Positions 62,513-64,000 of a stretch of 64,000 bases of DNA are shown here, in pieces; position 1 is the first letter of the stretch, and each line of letters starts with the position of its first letter. A model generated the notes under the pieces. The model was not told where the DNA came from. It did no database searches and saw nothing but the letters and a program-made list of their open reading frames with translations. Source of the DNA: Rikenellaceae bacterium. Lineage in GTDB: Bacteria; Bacteroidota; Bacteroidia; Bacteroidales; Rikenellaceae. The position numbers were made by a program, and so were the translations under genes. Where the stretch lies: the NCBI GenBank assembly GCA_009783565.1, contig WRDF01000005.1, positions 104,248 to 168,247 of the forward strand, in the 5' to 3' direction.

Positions 62513-62851
62513 ATGCACATCGTTGTACTTGTACTGATTCTGATCGCTTGCATACTGATAATCCTCACCGTACTCGCACAGAACCCGAAGAGCGGCATGG
62601 CTGCGAACTTCGGCGCGTCGAATCAGGTGATGGGAGTGCGTCAGACTACCGATTTTCTTGAAAAGTTCACATGGGGACTGGCCGTGTCGATCGTTTTTCT
62701 GTGCCTTGCCGCTACGATGCTCATGCCGCGCGGTAACATAGCGGCAAGCCGTAACGCAGTGGAACAGAGCATCATCGATGCCACTATGCACACCCCGACG
62801 AACGAAGAGTTGTCGTTGCCGTTCGGTGGCGTCGAACTGCCGCAGAACTAA
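62513..62851 (+). CDS. secG: Preprotein translocase subunit SecG
   Basis: 112 residues. Two membrane helices at about 2-22 (IVVLVLILIACILIILTVLA) and 60-80 (WGLAVSIVFLCLAATMLM), joined by QNPKSGMAANFGASNQVMG, the SecG signature region. Small subunit of the SecYEG channel. It is last in the sigma-54 activator, lptE, TPR, secG series, with a strong terminator downstream. Confidence 0.95.
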   Translation: MHIVVLVLILIACILIILTVLAQNPKSGMAANFGASNQVMGVRQTTDFLEKFTWGLAVSIVFLCLAATMLMPRGNIAASRNAVEQSIIDATMHTPTNEELSLPFGGVELPQN

Positions 62852-62902
62852 GAGTAAGAGGCCTGCACATCCGAGTGGGGATTTAACCTGCGAAAGAAAA
62901 AG

Positions 62903-62967
62903 TATCAAAATAAAATAGCCGCATGCATCTTCATAATGAAGATGCATGCGGCTATTTTATTTTGATA
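62903..62967 (+). terminator. Strong terminator of the secG operon
   Basis: Perfect 32-base inverted repeat around one base (arms TATCAAAATAAAATAGCCGC plus ATGCATCTTCAT), 51 bases past the secG stop. The downstream arm ends TATTTTATTTTG. It could act in both directions. Confidence 0.85.
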
Positions 62968-63001
62968 ACACACACGTGTGTATTCCGGCCTACCGGATGA
63001 A
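62968..63001 (+). repeat. Family A repeat after the secG terminator
   Basis: Palindrome ACACACGTGTGT (62970-62981), then ATTCCGGCCTACCGGATGA. A diverged copy in the usual orientation relative to secG. Confidence 0.7.
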
Positions 63002-63018
63002 AGAATTCACGTGAATAG

Positions 63019-63165
63019 ACACACCGCAAAAGAGAATTTACGGACGACAACTGTAAACCGGCCAAGCGCCGGCAATATATATTGAAACACTTCCCCGACG
63101 GTAAAAAGAAAATCCGTACCTTTGCGGCAGACGGCGAGCCGGTAAAGACCGTACGTTTTTCATAA
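63019..63165 (+). pseudogene. Orphan 3' coding remnant
   Basis: Forty-eight open codons after an in-frame TAG, ending TAA at 63165, reading THRKREFTDDNCKPAKRRQY then ILKHFPDGKKKIRTFAADGE and PVKTVRFS. The composition looks like real protein, but there is no usable start and stops precede it. With the terminator and family A copy it accounts for the 373-base gap between secG and ppa. I do not recognise the family. A TACCTTTG sequence at 63117-63124 in it could serve as a -7 element for ppa. Confidence 0.4.
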
Positions 63166-63224
63166 ATTCAACAGATTGTCACCATTCACCTATTCCGTTG
63201 TCTTTTAACTTCACATAGAGTTTT

Positions 63225-63797
63225 ATGCATAGCTTTAACCCCTGGCATCATGTAACGAACGATTATAATGCTCTCACGGGTACTACCAATGGAATTATTG
63301 AAATTCCAAAAGGTACTCGTGCCAAATACGAACTCGACAAAACAAGCGGTTTGCTACGCCTCGACCGCGTGTTGTATTCGTCGGTCTATTATCCGGCAAA
63401 TTACGGTTTCATTCCGCAATCGCTCGGCGACGACAAAGACCCGCTCGACATACTCATTCTTTCACAAATAGAGTTGATACCGCTTTGCATCGTTCCTGCC
63501 AAGATCATCGGCGTGATGCGAATGTTGGACAATGGCGAAGCGGACGATAAAATCGTAGCCGTATCGGCAGGCGATCCGAGTGTGAATCACTACAACGATA
63601 TTTCCGACTTGCCGCAACACATTGCTACGGAGATCATGAGCTTTTTCGAGGATTATAAAAAGTTGGAAAACAAATCGGTAGTGGTCGAAAAAATGTTCGG
63701 CAAAGATGTCGCTACGCAGATTCTGCTGGATTCTTTTAAACTTTACAAACAGCATTATGGCTCTTTGCACAATTATTTCTTTGGCGGGAAACCTTAA
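63225..63797 (+). CDS. ppa: Inorganic pyrophosphatase (family I)
   Basis: Cytosolic hydrolase of pyrophosphate, 190 residues. Family I signatures: [54 protein letters not shown] and [20 protein letters not shown]. The metal-binding Asp residues lie in GDDKDPLDI. The C-terminal helix carries [20 protein letters not shown]. The start is ATG 63225. Confidence 0.96.
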   Translation: MHSFNPWHHVTNDYNALTGTTNGIIEIPKGTRAKYELDKTSGLLRLDRVLYSSVYYPANYGFIPQSLGDDKDPLDILILSQIELIPLCIVPAKIIGVMRMLDNGEADDKIVAVSAGDPSVNHYNDISDLPQHIATEIMSFFEDYKKLENKSVVVEKMFGKDVATQILLDSFKLYKQHYGSLHNYFFGGKP

Positions 63798-63831
63798 TAC
63801 CTTATATTCAGATCTTTACTAAAAAGAAACC

Positions 63832-64000
63832 ATGAAAAGAACAATACTAACGCTGCTTGTTAGCGTCATTTTAGTCTTTACTGCGGGCTGTGCGTCGGTT
63901 TTTACCGCCAATTCCGATAAGCCGCTGACAGAGCGGCAGGCTTCTCAACTATCGGCCGAACTCTGGGCGGCCAAACTGACGGAAATAGAAAAGACCTACG
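63832..64000 (+). CDS. Lipoprotein, truncated by the window end
   Basis: The first 56 codons of a gene. The signal MKRTILTLLVSVILVFTAGC ends in a lipid-attachment Cys at 20, followed by ASVFTANSDKPLTERQASQL and SAELWAAKLTEIEKTY. A short Bacteroidales lipoprotein, possibly of the DUF4251 type (LTERQASQLSAEL resembles its start), but too little is visible to decide. Confidence 0.7.
   Translation, partial: MKRTILTLLVSVILVFTAGCASVFTANSDKPLTERQASQLSAELWAAKLTEIEKTY

Overview
The window looks like chromosome of a Bacteroidota bacterium, most likely order Bacteroidales. The evidence is a SusC/RagA receptor with an STN domain beside a FecR anti-sigma factor and an ECF sigma factor, lineage-typical gene pairs (DUF3822-rsmD; sigma-54 activator-lptE-TPR protein-secG), DUF3078, DUF2723 and M16 proteins, GlsB/GlsA glycine-lipid acyltransferases, and repeated TAnnTTTG promoter elements. 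Codon use is GC-rich for this order. A Rikenellaceae-like host is possible, but I cannot prove the family from the sequence. Most of the window is housekeeping DNA; the accessory parts are the first 5.8 kb, the glycan genes at 16.8-23.1 kb and the repeats.

Layout. 1-4.9 kb: SusC-like receptor (cut by the window edge), FecR anti-sigma factor and a divergent ECF sigma factor. 4.9-5.9 kb: decayed genes, possibly a mobile-element remnant, beside tRNA-Asp. 6-12.3 kb: rsmD, DUF3822, a RecD-like helicase, dCMP deaminase, a double-thioredoxin protein and a SLOG protein. 12.3-16.7 kb: a thioredoxin-fold lipoprotein, TalC-type aldolase, cardiolipin synthase and a membrane protein. 16.8-23.1 kb (minus strand): glycan block of GT14 glycosyltransferase, Wzx-like flippase, FrhB-like protein, ispG and pyruvyl transferase. 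23.2-33.9 kb: mltG, mnmA, two M16 peptidases (one only half length), rpsU, a helix-hairpin-helix protein, an OxyR-like regulator and a C1B peptidase. 34-44.6 kb: folD, GlsB/GlsA, L,D-transpeptidase, polyprenyl synthase, ahcY, DUF3078, ssb, folC. 44.6-53.4 kb: lnt, efp, an S4 protein, glutamate synthase small-subunit-like protein, tsaB, a stand-alone riboflavin kinase, MerR regulator, GNAT/CDGSH pair, zinc-ribbon coiled-coil protein and Nif3-like protein. 53.5-64 kb: DUF2723 protein, cysS, rnhB, an HU-domain membrane protein, sigma-54 activator, lptE, TPR protein, secG, ppa and a truncated lipoprotein gene.

The most unusual signal is not a gene cluster. The window is littered with three families of short intergenic repeats. 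Family A is a GC palindrome (CACGCGCGCGTG or ACACACGCGTGTGT) followed by a CCAGCCTGCCGGATRA-like arm. It lies at or inside the stop codons of at least a dozen genes, nearly always with the palindrome nearest the gene, and it supplies the last ~10 codons of several proteins. Family B is a ~110-bp inverted-repeat element (TGTCATTCCGAACG ... CGTTCGGGATGACA). Family C is a ~45-65-bp inverted repeat (GTCATTGCGGACTTGATCC...). One family A copy sits where an M16 peptidase gene has lost its C-terminal half. I found no CRISPR array, rRNA gene, intact insertion sequence or recognisable defence system.
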